Positions 1 through 7,291 of a stretch of 12,071 nucleotides of DNA are shown piece by piece. The stretch lies in the NCBI GenBank assembly GCA_016765515.1, contig JAESPT010000252.1:1-12071 (forward strand). Reading direction: 5' to 3'. The notes beneath the pieces were generated by a model. It was not told the DNA's origin and searched no databases. It was given only the letters and a program-made list of their open reading frames with translations. A program made the translations under genes and the position numbers. Positions within the stretch are counted from its first letter, which is position 1. Every line of letters begins with the position of its first letter. Origin of the DNA: Sneathiella sp. (GTDB lineage: Bacteria > Pseudomonadota > Alphaproteobacteria > Sneathiellales > Sneathiellaceae).

Positions 1-1065
1 CTTTAACAGGTGGTTACGTAAACGGTTTTCATCTTCACAATGCGGCTCATTCAGTTGAATATGTTTCAGGTAAAAAACAGCGCGCATTTCGTTTAAAAGC
101 AATGGCAACACGTCATTTTCAAAATCGAGTTGCCCGTTCATCGTTCTGGTACGCATGAAAGAGATGGCTTCTTCTGTGAGGAAAATAGCCTTGTGGCGGC
201 GAATATTTATTGTGGTGTCTGGCCGAGCACGGTACGGCAACCCATTGCGAGAAAACAACAATATCTTAGGCTCAGAACCTGACGCATGATAGGCATAACG
301 AGTTTCAGTTGATCGGTCGAACTGACCGCCTCTGCCCACTGTCAATGCAGCAATTGTATCTATGGCTGAAAGGCCCATCCCTTCAATACCAACTACTGTT
401 TCTGTTGGTATCTTTTCAACAGAACTAGGCAAGGGGTAGAGCTCTGAGATAACCCGCTCATGGCCAGCTTCGAAACTTGAGCGCTGCCGAGTATGTCCCG
501 CAGTGATAAATAATTTATCTACGGTAACTTGGTCGCCAGAATCAGTTAAAATAATATAAGAATGTTGTACGTGGCCAACGTTCACAGAGCGGACGCGTTG
601 ATTGACTTATTTTACTTCAATGTGAGAAGGCAGGTCTTGTAAAACTTGCTCATATGACCAAGATAGATATTCTCCAAGCAAACGCCGAGGTAGAAAGTCT
701 GTAGGTGCTACGGGGCGCCCGCCGAGCTCGCAGGGCATCCCATCTGATCCAATTTTTAAGTTTCGTTGGGTGCACCACGTATAAAAATTGGGAAACTTGT
801 TATTCGACTCTGAGAGACCTGCTTCAGGGAAAATCGAAATCTGGTGAGCGACAGTATTGAGAAGTAAATACTCAGGTTGGTATAAGCTGTGTAGCCCTAT
901 ACCAGGCTCATTAGGGTCAAAAAGTGTTACTAAAACCTTACGCTCGCTCTTGGTTTTAGCTAGAGCAATAATACGCTCTAGCACGCCTAAGCCTCTTGAA
1001 CCAAAACCTATGATACCAACTCGGAGTGTTTCAGAGTAAGAAGAGGTATAACTAACACTATGCAT
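1..1065 (-). pseudogene. COG4529-type FAD/NAD(P)-binding protein, interrupted by an in-frame TAA; runs off left edge
   Basis: The first 152 codons (1065 to 610) are followed by TAA at 607-609. The same frame is then open for a further 202 codons to position 1, so this is a nonsense change and not a frameshift. Seen: an N-terminal dinucleotide-binding glycine motif (GFGSRG, about residues 20-25), then EPGIG and LLLNT segments. After the stop come an ITAGHT segment and a GMGLSAIDTIAAL...GRGG stretch. Together these match the COG4529 (YdhS-like, NAD_binding_9) oxidoreductase family, whose substrates are mostly unknown. The start is well supported: the SbnB-like stop and this ATG overlap as TAATG, with GGAGG 7 nt upstream, so translation is coupled. 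From its place in the operon, I infer a redox role in making or modifying an L-2,3-diaminopropionate product. The stop may be a real mutation or a sequence error. The true C-terminus is outside the window. Confidence 0.85.
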
Positions 1066-2072
1066 TACACCACCTCCGGGAAAAAATTAGGAACTGGTAT
1101 AGCAACGCCGCGAGCACAAGCTTCGTCAAAAACACTTTTACCAAGCGTTAAATCCAAGATACCCATACCAAAAGGAGAGTACACAGTTGGCTTAGTTTGA
1201 TCGATTTCAATATGCCCGCGAATTAGTTCTGCGAGAGTACCAGTCACAAATCGTCGATCCGTGACAAGAATTTCAGCAAGATGAGGTGATGTATTTGCTT
1301 TGAGGCAGTGTTCAACATCATCAAAAAGATTATTTGATTCAAGGATGAGCTCAGGGGCAATATCTCTCAAAGATATGTTGAGCACAATTTGCCCAGGCCT
1401 AAAGGCAAGGGGTTTTTCAACATAAGGAGACGAAGCATTAGTCGCAAAGACAACAATTTCTGCAGATAACGCGTCATCAATTGACTGAGTAATTTTTACA
1501 GATTTTGCCTCTGGGAAACAATCTGCAGCAGCTGAGGCAAAGCTCATCGCTGTGGTTGTATCTAAATCATGAACAGATACTTTGTTGAACTCCCAGTCGT
1601 CAGCAGAAAACGTTTCAAGAATGCTGCGGGCAATAATTCCAGCCCCAACAAATGCAATCGACCGCGCTATCCTAGATTTATTTTTAAGCCAAAACGCGCC
1701 AAGAACAGCTGAGGCCGCCGTTCTGGCTGCACTTATCAAGGAACCCTCCAAACATGCAAAAGGATAGCCTGTTTGCTGGTCATTTAGGATTAAAACTGCG
1801 GACGCACGTTTCAAACCCGCCTTAGTGTTTGAAGGGAAACTCGCAATCCATTTTATACCAGAAACTTGTACATCAGCTTTCACCGATGCTGGTAACGCAA
1901 TAATACGGTTGTTGCTGTTGTCTGGAAAACGAAGGAAATAGCTGTCCGGATTAACAGTTTGTCCGTCTAGATGTGCGAGATACGCCTTCTCCACATCTTT
2001 TATGTTTTTGCTATGGCGGTTGGCTAAAATTGCTTTAATAGCCTCGCCAGACACGAATTTAAAATTGTTCAT
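1065..2072 (-). CDS. sbnB: SbnB-like N-((2S)-2-amino-2-carboxyethyl)-L-glutamate dehydrogenase
   Basis: This is an ornithine cyclodeaminase/mu-crystallin superfamily protein of 335 aa, close to the usual length of staphylococcal SbnB (about 336). Seen: GIKWIASFP near residue 72, a LEGSLISAARTAA segment (about 108-120) that is the family's conserved Arg-containing region, and a Rossmann GAGIIA motif at about 143-148. In the known SbnA/SbnB pathway this enzyme uses NAD+ to split the SbnA product ACEGA into L-2,3-diaminopropionate and 2-oxoglutarate. I chose ATG 2072, which has GGA 8 nt upstream; a TTG at 2087 would add five residues but has no ribosome site. The gene follows the SbnA-like gene by 29 nt and overlaps the next start by 1 nt. 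A plain ornithine cyclodeaminase is the alternative, but the SbnA-like neighbour makes the SbnB role much likelier. Confidence 0.9.
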   Translation of the reverse strand: MNNFKFVSGEAIKAILANRHSKNIKDVEKAYLAHLDGQTVNPDSYFLRFPDNSNNRIIALPASVKADVQVSGIKWIASFPSNTKAGLKRASAVLILNDQQTGYPFACLEGSLISAARTAASAVLGAFWLKNKSRIARSIAFVGAGIIARSILETFSADDWEFNKVSVHDLDTTTAMSFASAAADCFPEAKSVKITQSIDDALSAEIVVFATNASSPYVEKPLAFRPGQIVLNISLRDIAPELILESNNLFDDVEHCLKANTSPHLAEILVTDRRFVTGTLAELIRGHIEIDQTKPTVYSPFGMGILDLTLGKSVFDEACARGVAIPVPNFFPEVV

Positions 2073-2101
2073 GGTTTTTTCCAACAATAAAACGGGCCGT
2101 A

Positions 2102-3088
2102 TTACATTGAAAGCGGGAACGGCTCAAGCAGCTTTGGGGATGGTTTGAATGTGGGTAATTCACCAAAATTTTGGAGTACCCAATCATCGTCGTAGATAGT
2201 GTCGAGATAACGGTCACCCAGGTCTGGAGAAATTGCGACAATTGATGCATCTTTTGGGATGCTGTCCTGTAGTGCAAAAATAGCCGCCAAAACTGTACCT
2301 GTTGAGGCACCAAGTAAAATACCATTTGTTTTTGCTAGATATCTACAGGTGGCAATTGTATCTAACTCGCTAACCAGGAGGTGCTTGGATATTTTCTCCG
2401 GAGAAAATATTTCAGGCCGTCGACTAGTGCCTAGCCCAGGAAGAAGCCGCTTACTAGGAGGGTGCCCAAATGTCACGGATCCAAGACTATCTACTGCAAT
2501 AATTTTTGTTTTTGGGTTGTATTCTTTGAAATATTGCGCACAACCCATCAAAGTTCCGGTAGTACCAGCACCAATAAAGAGATAATCAAGCGTGGGAAAT
2601 TTTGATGTTATGGCTTTTGCAGTTAACCGATAGTGGGCTTTTGGATTTTCTTTGTTTGCGTACTGGTTAAGCCATAGATAATGTTCATTTTTTTCCAAGA
2701 TAGTTTTAATATAGGCAATTCTGGCGCCTAAATAACCGCCATTCGTGTCTTTTTGGTCGACAATTTTTATCATGGCGCCTAACGCTTTCATAGCCAGAAT
2801 GTTTTGCTTAGATGCATTCGGGTCTACTACGCATACAAATCTATAGCCTCGTTCTGCACAAATTAAGCTAAGAGCGACCCCTAAGCTTCCAGAAGAAGAT
2901 TCAATTAAAACAGAGTTTTTTTGTATTGAACTCTCTTCTTCCAACCGCTTTATCATTCCTAAAGCGGGTTTCATTTTAATCGAGCCAGCAGCATTGAACC
3001 CCTCAATTTTCAAATATAGGGATTGAAAATTCGTGTTTTTAAGTTTTACAAAGACATTATCAAATAACAACTCTGACATATTTTCCAT
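2102..3088 (-). CDS. sbnA: SbnA-like PLP-dependent 2,3-diaminopropionate synthase (ACEGA synthase)
   Basis: This is a fold-type II PLP enzyme of the cysteine synthase superfamily, 328 aa (staphylococcal SbnA is about 326). Seen: the GSIK segment with the likely PLP lysine at about residue 38, an SSSGSLG loop that corresponds to the substrate loop, and GAGTTGTLMG, which matches the PLP-phosphate glycine loop. Characterised SbnA condenses O-phospho-L-serine with L-glutamate to ACEGA, which SbnB then oxidises. I chose ATG 3088 because AAGG lies 8 nt upstream; the GTG at 3094 would sit only about 2 nt from that same ribosome site. It begins 31 nt after the luxI stop and is followed by the SbnB-like gene on the same strand, so it is very likely in one transcript with luxI. 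An O-acetylserine sulfhydrylase is the alternative but does not fit the SbnB partner. Confidence 0.9.
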   Translation of the reverse strand: MENMSELLFDNVFVKLKNTNFQSLYLKIEGFNAAGSIKMKPALGMIKRLEEESSIQKNSVLIESSSGSLGVALSLICAERGYRFVCVVDPNASKQNILAMKALGAMIKIVDQKDTNGGYLGARIAYIKTILEKNEHYLWLNQYANKENPKAHYRLTAKAITSKFPTLDYLFIGAGTTGTLMGCAQYFKEYNPKTKIIAVDSLGSVTFGHPPSKRLLPGLGTSRRPEIFSPEKISKHLLVSELDTIATCRYLAKTNGILLGASTGTVLAAIFALQDSIPKDASIVAISPDLGDRYLDTIYDDDWVLQNFGELPTFKPSPKLLEPFPLSM

Positions 3089-3119
3089 TTGCACTACCTT
3101 TATTAAATTTAATGGAAAT

Positions 3120-3845
3120 TTATACTTTAAAATTTGAGATAGTATTGTTATTCAGAAGTAATACTCTAGGAATTTGCGGATTAGTTGCAGATGGAAAAGT
3201 AATATTTTCTAGCGGAAACATTAGAGGTATAGATTTGTCTGCACCTTCGACTTTTTGACTTGCGAGCCCACGGGAAATGTTCTGAATTATTACGTCGTTG
3301 ACATCAAACACTCCTCCTGCCGTTTTTAAACCATCAAATTTGACTACAGGACCAGTTCTTTCGAAAACGCATCCTGCACGCCTTAAAATCCTTTCAAGGT
3401 AGAGATCAAAAACCGAAATTATTTTTTTAATCCCTGCCTCTTTTGCTACTTGAAAGAGGACGGCTAGGAGTCTCAGTGTAATAATATTAATGCCTTCCGG
3501 GCCGTATTTTCTTACAGATTGTGTATCAACACAAAATCGAGAGCTTTCCCACACAAGTGGGTCACGGATGATCGCTGCTTTGCCCATAACTTCAGAAAAT
3601 ACGTCTGAAAGCATGTGCGGCCCGGTGGTTCGTAAAATGCGAAGAGAAGCGACGAGCTTATTCGTTTGATCTATCAGACAAAGATATAAAGGGTCTAACT
3701 CGTCAAATTTGTCTTTTTCCAGCCCATCGATAACAGACACACGCCACCCTCTCCGAGTAGAAAATTGTGCTGACCGCAATTCAAACATTTGTTCTAAAAT
3801 ATTTGAATGAGCGGTGAATTTTTCTGATCGAGTTAGTTGCAACAT
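3120..3845 (-). CDS. LuxI-family acyl-homoserine-lactone synthase
   Basis: The protein is 241 aa, slightly long for the family (about 190-230). It makes an AHL autoinducer from S-adenosylmethionine and an acylated carrier protein. The family's invariant residues are visible at the expected places: R24, F28 and W34 (in RSAQF...RRGW), D45 and D48, R69, F83, and E100 and R103 (in WESSRF). The catalytic core is therefore intact. The C-terminal tail beyond about residue 195 has no feature I recognise. The acyl chain cannot be predicted from the sequence. The ATG at 3845 has an AGGGG about 10 nt upstream. The gene follows luxR on the same strand, with an 86-nt gap that holds a long palindrome (3899-3930), and leads directly into the SbnA-like gene. 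Confidence 0.95.
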   Translation of the reverse strand: MLQLTRSEKFTAHSNILEQMFELRSAQFSTRRGWRVSVIDGLEKDKFDELDPLYLCLIDQTNKLVASLRILRTTGPHMLSDVFSEVMGKAAIIRDPLVWESSRFCVDTQSVRKYGPEGINIITLRLLAVLFQVAKEAGIKKIISVFDLYLERILRRAGCVFERTGPVVKFDGLKTAGGVFDVNDVIIQNISRGLASQKVEGADKSIPLMFPLENITFPSATNPQIPRVLLLNNNTISNFKV

Positions 3846-3898
3846 GTCGCCATTTCCCCTATCAAAACTTTCTAAGAATTTTTCAGAAAAATGAGATC

Positions 3899-3930
3899 AA
3901 GTATGTACTGTAATTTTACAGTACATACTT
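3899..3930. promoter_or_regulatory. Perfect 15-bp inverted repeat between luxR and luxI; candidate lux-box operator
   Basis: Each arm reads AAGTATGTACTGTAA and the arms are separated by TT. The core CTGTAA-TT-TTACAG resembles a lux box, although the CTG-to-CAG spacing is 8 nt and not the 10 nt of the Vibrio fischeri box. The repeat starts 1 nt after the luxR stop and ends 53 nt before the luxI ATG. On the minus strand its last two bases form the start of TTGATC, a possible -35, so the operator would overlap the luxI promoter, as in known LuxR-activated promoters. I see no good -10. It is AT-rich with no U-run, so a terminator is less likely. Confidence 0.7.
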
Positions 3931-3931
3931 A

Positions 3932-4690
3932 TTAAATTATTCGTGCTTTGAGGGCTTTTGCAACAGCGTGTGTTTTTGACACTGCATTAAGTTTTTTTGA
4001 CGCCGCAGTTGAATAAAATGATACGGTCCTCTCGGTCAATCCTAAGATTTGAGCCGTTTCCCAGGCTGTTTTGCCCTTTGCAGCCCAAAATAATGTTTCT
4101 TTTTCACGTCTCGATAAATCTCGAATTTGGCTTGAAATTTTGGGACAAAATATTGGCATAGCCAGCGTGTGAAATAAAAGTGCTATATGGATCAAATCCG
4201 CTTCAATTTCTTTGCAGTATTTGTCCCAATCCTTGCAATTATAGTCAGCGTTTACTGAAAACATACACACCTCACCATCAGCACCTCGTATTGGAACAGT
4301 CATGCCTTGGTTGCTGATCCCGAAATCAGATGCTGTTCCAAAGAATTTTTTAGTGCCTGGCAATCTTTCAGGTATTTGGCACCAATTGAAGGGCAACAGT
4401 TTAGTGTTCCCAGCCGATAAAACAGGGTCGATGTATTTATAGTCCATTAAAAAATAGTGAGACACCCATTCCTCTGAATAGGTTGTAATTAGGACATCGT
4501 CTCCGACAAAATAACTCGGTAAGATTACACTAAAATATGTTGCATTAGAAAATCCATATTTCTCACAAAAGATTCTGAGAAAACTTAGCATTGAATTATG
4601 GTCTAAAAGATTTTTTTGATTTTTAAAAAAGCTTGCCATAGTTGTAGTGGGAGGCGTCAGAATTTCAGATTCGAGATAATTTAAATACAT
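3932..4690 (-). CDS. LuxR-family AHL-responsive transcriptional regulator
   Basis: The protein is 252 aa with the two usual domains. The N-terminal autoinducer-binding domain keeps the TraR/LuxR signature residues: W75 and Y79 (EEWVSHY), D88-P89, W103 and G129 (SNQGMTVP). The C-terminal LuxR helix-turn-helix (about 190-250) has E196, L200 and G206 at the spacing of the family's three invariant HTH residues. It should therefore bind an AHL and a lux-box-like DNA site; the palindrome just after its stop is the obvious target. AAGGG lies about 8 nt before the ATG. luxI follows on the same strand. The left end of an IS6-type element lies 98 nt upstream of its start, so the original luxR promoter region may have been altered. 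Confidence 0.94.
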   Translation of the reverse strand: MYLNYLESEILTPPTTTMASFFKNQKNLLDHNSMLSFLRIFCEKYGFSNATYFSVILPSYFVGDDVLITTYSEEWVSHYFLMDYKYIDPVLSAGNTKLLPFNWCQIPERLPGTKKFFGTASDFGISNQGMTVPIRGADGEVCMFSVNADYNCKDWDKYCKEIEADLIHIALLFHTLAMPIFCPKISSQIRDLSRREKETLFWAAKGKTAWETAQILGLTERTVSFYSTAASKKLNAVSKTHAVAKALKARII

Positions 4691-4787
4691 AAAAAAGCCC
4701 TTAGTAAATGATGAGAATCAATAAATAGAAAAAGTACCATACTAAATAAGCCAATAGGTGTGGAATATATTTGTGTGCACTTTTTAA

Positions 4788-5619
4788 GGCTCTGTTGCAA
4801 AAAATCGCATCAGGCGTATCGTTCCTTAGATAACTGCTCTCGATGAGGAGGTTTTCTAATGTCTGATTTCAAATGGCGACATTTTAATGGAACCGTCATC
4901 CTTCACTGTGTTCGTTGGTACTGTAAATACGGGATCAGTTATCGGGATCTGGAAGAAATGATGGAGGAACGGGGCGTTGAGGTAGACCATTCAACACTCT
5001 ATCGTTGGGTCCAGCACTATGCACCAGAGCTTGAAAACAGGCTCAAATGGTATAAGCGAAGCCGCTCCTATTCCTGGCGCGTTGATGAAACCTACATCAA
5101 GGTTAAAGGGCACTGGAAGTATCTATACAGAGCAATTGACAAGGGTGGAGATACTATTGATTTCTGCTTGTCCGCAACCCGCAACACTAGTGCAGCCAAG
5201 CGTTTCCTGAAGAAAACGATTAAAAATAATAATCGCCAGGTTCCTTTATTCATATCCTCAGATAAAGCGCCAGCCTATGGAGAGGCGATCAGAAAATTGA
5301 AAGCGGAAGGTATCCTTCCAAAAGGTCTTATTCATAGGCAAATCAAATTTCTCAATAACAGGTTGGAGGGAGATCATGGCAAGCTCAAACGATTGATCAA
5401 GCCCTCTCTCGGCTTTAAATCCATGAAAACGGCTTATGCCACCATTAAGGGATTTGAAGTGATGAGGATGTTCAAAAAGGGACAATTTAATTTATGGCTG
5501 CACGGGGAAACAGGGCCAATAGCGGAAGCAAAGTTTATTAACCGCTTGTTTGATATTGTCATCTGAAAATCAATCAATGAAGACTTCTTACGACAACCTG
5601 TATTATTTGCAACAGAGCC
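4788..5619 (+). mobile_element. Complete IS6/IS26-family insertion sequence, 832 bp
   Basis: The ends are inverted repeats: GGCTCTGTTGCAAA at 4788-4801 and its complement at 5606-5619, 14 bp perfect and 17 of 18 overall. Between them is one intact transposase gene. The size (about 0.8 kb) and ends are typical of the IS6 family. The 8 bases outside each end (CTTTTTAA on the left, CTATTTGT on the right) do not match. The usual 8-bp target duplication is therefore missing, which suggests an adjacent deletion or recombination between IS copies after insertion. Its right end lies 1 bp from the start of homology of a truncated integrase gene. Confidence 0.95.
4859..5566 (+). CDS. IS6/IS26-family DDE transposase
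   Basis: The protein is 235 aa, full length for the family. The N-terminal third holds a helix-turn-helix region (ISYRDLEEMMEERGVEVDHS, about 26-45). The RNase H-like catalytic core carries D76 (RVDETY), D135 (SSDKAPAY) and E170 (NNRLEGDHG), a DD(34)E spacing that is diagnostic of IS6 transposases. GGAGG lies 7 nt before the ATG. IS6 elements move by replicative cointegration or by conservative joining next to an existing copy, which fits the missing target duplication here. No truncation or missing catalytic residue is seen, so it is probably active. Confidence 0.97.
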   Translation: MSDFKWRHFNGTVILHCVRWYCKYGISYRDLEEMMEERGVEVDHSTLYRWVQHYAPELENRLKWYKRSRSYSWRVDETYIKVKGHWKYLYRAIDKGGDTIDFCLSATRNTSAAKRFLKKTIKNNNRQVPLFISSDKAPAYGEAIRKLKAEGILPKGLIHRQIKFLNNRLEGDHGKLKRLIKPSLGFKSMKTAYATIKGFEVMRMFKKGQFNLWLHGETGPIAEAKFINRLFDIVI

Positions 5620-5620
5620 C

Positions 5621-5896
5621 TATTTGTGGCCTGGTCGGTTCCAAGACCGTCCACATATCTCGACGCGACAATACGCGCGAATACTAAAAGACTGGGTGGT
5701 GTCTATTGGACTTGAACCTAGTGCATATGGAACGCATTCGATGCGCAGGACCAAGGTTGCACAAATCTATAAAAAGACGGGCAATCTCAGAGCGGTTCAG
5801 CTTCTGCTTGGCCACACCAAAATGGACAGTACTGTTCGTTATCTCGGTGTAGATTTGGAAGACGCATTAGCCATTTCTGAAGGTGTTGAAATCTAA
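5621..5896 (+). pseudogene. Tyrosine recombinase (phage-type integrase), C-terminal fragment, copy 1
   Basis: This is the last ~91 residues of a site-specific tyrosine recombinase. Seen: the HxxR box (THSMRRTK), the LLGHTK box and the catalytic tyrosine context (STVRYLGV), in the correct order, then a natural stop. The first catalytic arginine and the whole DNA-binding N-terminus are missing because the reading frame begins at the right end of the IS6 element. No proper start is present (only TTG at 5624, without a ribosome site), so it is unlikely to make an active enzyme. Its first 140 bp recur at 9238-9377 with 8 differences. Confidence 0.9.
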
Positions 5897-5905
5897 CTGC
5901 CTGTT

Positions 5906-5933
5906 GGGTCGGTTGAACAACCGGCCCTTTGTG
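5906..5933 (+). terminator. Hairpin after the integrase fragment
   Basis: A 9-bp stem GGGTCGGTT / AACCGGCCC with one G.U pair and a GAAC loop is followed by TTTGTGG. It lies 10 nt after the integrase stop, where the rho-independent terminator of that gene would be. The T-run is short, so efficiency is uncertain. Confidence 0.6.
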
Positions 5934-5984
5934 GACATCGGCTCACCGTTTGGAATGTTGCAGCGCGGCCCGTAACAGGAGACA

Positions 5985-6025
5985 TTCGCTGCAGCAGCGA
6001 AATCACATGGTAGCCGAAATCACAT
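5985..6025. repeat. Small hairpin plus two GAAATCACAT direct repeats
   Basis: TTCGCTG-CAG-CAGCGAA (5985-6001) is an inverted repeat with 7-bp arms. Overlapping it, GAAATCACAT occurs at 5999-6008 and again at 6016-6025. A related sequence lies on the far side of the HEPN-like gene (7268-7291). Function unknown. Confidence 0.45.
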
Positions 6026-7291
6026 AATACTGCCTTATGGTCCCTCAGCCATGGTATTTCTCAAACGTCCAGTACGGAAAGCTAGAGGTGCCGGAATAAT
6101 AGCTGTCTATTAGAGTAATCGAGATACCAAATTCCTGCTGAAGAACTTTTTCTAAAGCCGCTACTAACTTGAATACTGCGTCTCGTTTTGGGTGTCGTGC
6201 CTCGTGAGCCCACTTATTCCTAGCTTTTCGTGCAACCTCAAGATTGTTGTAGAGCTCGTCATCAAGTTCGCCTGACATATTGAGAAACTCAATCACGTGA
6301 GAGATAGTGTAGTTCACTCCGAACAGCTTCTTCTTTCGCGATCCAGTAATCCCTTTTTCTTGGAGCAACCGTACCCACTTCCGATGCAAAATCTGTTCAC
6401 AAGCCGTCCAACCTGAAACAATGCATTCGCCGAAACGCCCTTCAAGATTGTGCCAGCCAATTTTGTAGGCTTCCTCCAATACGGTTATCAGGGTCTCATC
6501 ATCGCGCGATGCAACTTCATCTAGTAGCTCGAATGATTGCTCAACGCAGGCTAAACTGAGCGTGCGACGATTAAACATTTCGGGCCTTTCGTGTGTGTAG
6601 TGGCCATTTAGTACCCGCCCGCTCAAATCGCGCGTCCGGTCAGATAGTTCTCGATTTCGAGCCACGGGATGCCTTCCCATTTGTTCAATCATGTTCCAAG
6701 GCGACACCGGATAGCCTTTTGTTGCTGAGACCCTATCAATTTCCCGCTCTGCGTTTCCTAGCAGTAATTGATGCACGTTCAGCAGACGTGATCGCAAAAT
6801 GGCTCGTTCTTCTGCAAGCCAATACTTCTCGGCGTTTTCTGGAATAATTCCCCATGGCTTTGGCGCATCTGGATAAGAAAAACCAGGGATCACAGTCATA
6901 GGGGCTATTGTTGACTTAGAGAAGTCAAACAAGAAAGTACCATCACGAAGCGCATAAGCAAAGATTCCGCATGACAGTTCTTTTTCAAAGACCACCTCAG
7001 AATAGGATCGATCTTCATAGCACTGGACCTCTTGATCTGGCGCATTCCCTACCCAAACTGCAGGTATGCGAAAATAGCCGTGGACTGCTGGCGGTGTACG
7101 ATCAGGCTTGAGTTTGTCCTTATTCGCGGGATCGCGGTAGATGTGCTCGTTCTTCTCGTCTCTGAACGTCTTTGGGTGCTTAGCATCTGTCATAGAAATA
7201 AATTCTCTCCTAGCGGGCCAATAGACGAAAATACCTGTGCTTAAGAGGGTCGTGGCTCAAGCTGTCGAATCACATCGTACCCGAAACAACA
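6001..7291. repeat. Imperfect direct repeats bounding the HEPN-like gene (6001-6024 and 7268-7291)
   Basis: AATCACATgGTAgCCGAAA at 6001 and AATCACATcGTAcCCGAAA at 7268 match at 20 of 24 positions over the full repeats, in the same orientation. One lies 20 nt beyond the stop and the other 74 nt beyond the start of the HEPN-like gene, so the pair brackets it exactly. They could be recombination sites left from insertion of this gene, regulatory sites, or chance. Confidence 0.35.
6045..7193 (-). CDS. HEPN-like domain protein, possible defence-associated RNase
   Basis: The protein is 382 aa. I do not recognise a named family for the N-terminal half (about 1-220), which is rich in Trp, Tyr and Pro and has no transmembrane segment. 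The C-terminal part (about 250-365) is helical and contains GWTACEQILHRKW, a GVNYTISHVIEFL helix and ARKARNKWAHEARHP. The RNKWAH sequence (R335 to H340) is an R-x4-H motif followed by basic residues, the catalytic signature of HEPN-superfamily RNases and toxins. HEPN proteins often act in abortive infection, toxin-antitoxin or CRISPR-linked defence by cutting RNA; that role here is inference. The start at ATG 7193 has AGGAG further upstream than ideal (about 13 nt). The gene stands alone, opposite in strand to the integrase fragments, and no antitoxin gene is visible beside it. Confidence 0.75.
   Translation of the reverse strand: MTDAKHPKTFRDEKNEHIYRDPANKDKLKPDRTPPAVHGYFRIPAVWVGNAPDQEVQCYEDRSYSEVVFEKELSCGIFAYALRDGTFLFDFSKSTIAPMTVIPGFSYPDAPKPWGIIPENAEKYWLAEERAILRSRLLNVHQLLLGNAEREIDRVSATKGYPVSPWNMIEQMGRHPVARNRELSDRTRDLSGRVLNGHYTHERPEMFNRRTLSLACVEQSFELLDEVASRDDETLITVLEEAYKIGWHNLEGRFGECIVSGWTACEQILHRKWVRLLQEKGITGSRKKKLFGVNYTISHVIEFLNMSGELDDELYNNLEVARKARNKWAHEARHPKRDAVFKLVAALEKVLQQEFGISITLIDSYYSGTSSFPYWTFEKYHG

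Noticed and set aside
3899..3930. Palindrome as the luxR transcription terminator
   Set aside because: The stem is AT-rich with a 2-nt loop and has no U-run directly after it on the minus strand; the position fits an operator better.
4690..4800. Hybrid promoter for luxR using TTGCAA in the IS end as -35
   Set aside because: No -10-like hexamer lies 16-18 nt beyond TTGCAA on the minus strand; the nearest TATATT is about 25 nt away.
5906..6025. CRISPR array or attC-like array
   Set aside because: Only two short repeats and a hairpin are present, without regular spacers or the integron recombination-site layout.
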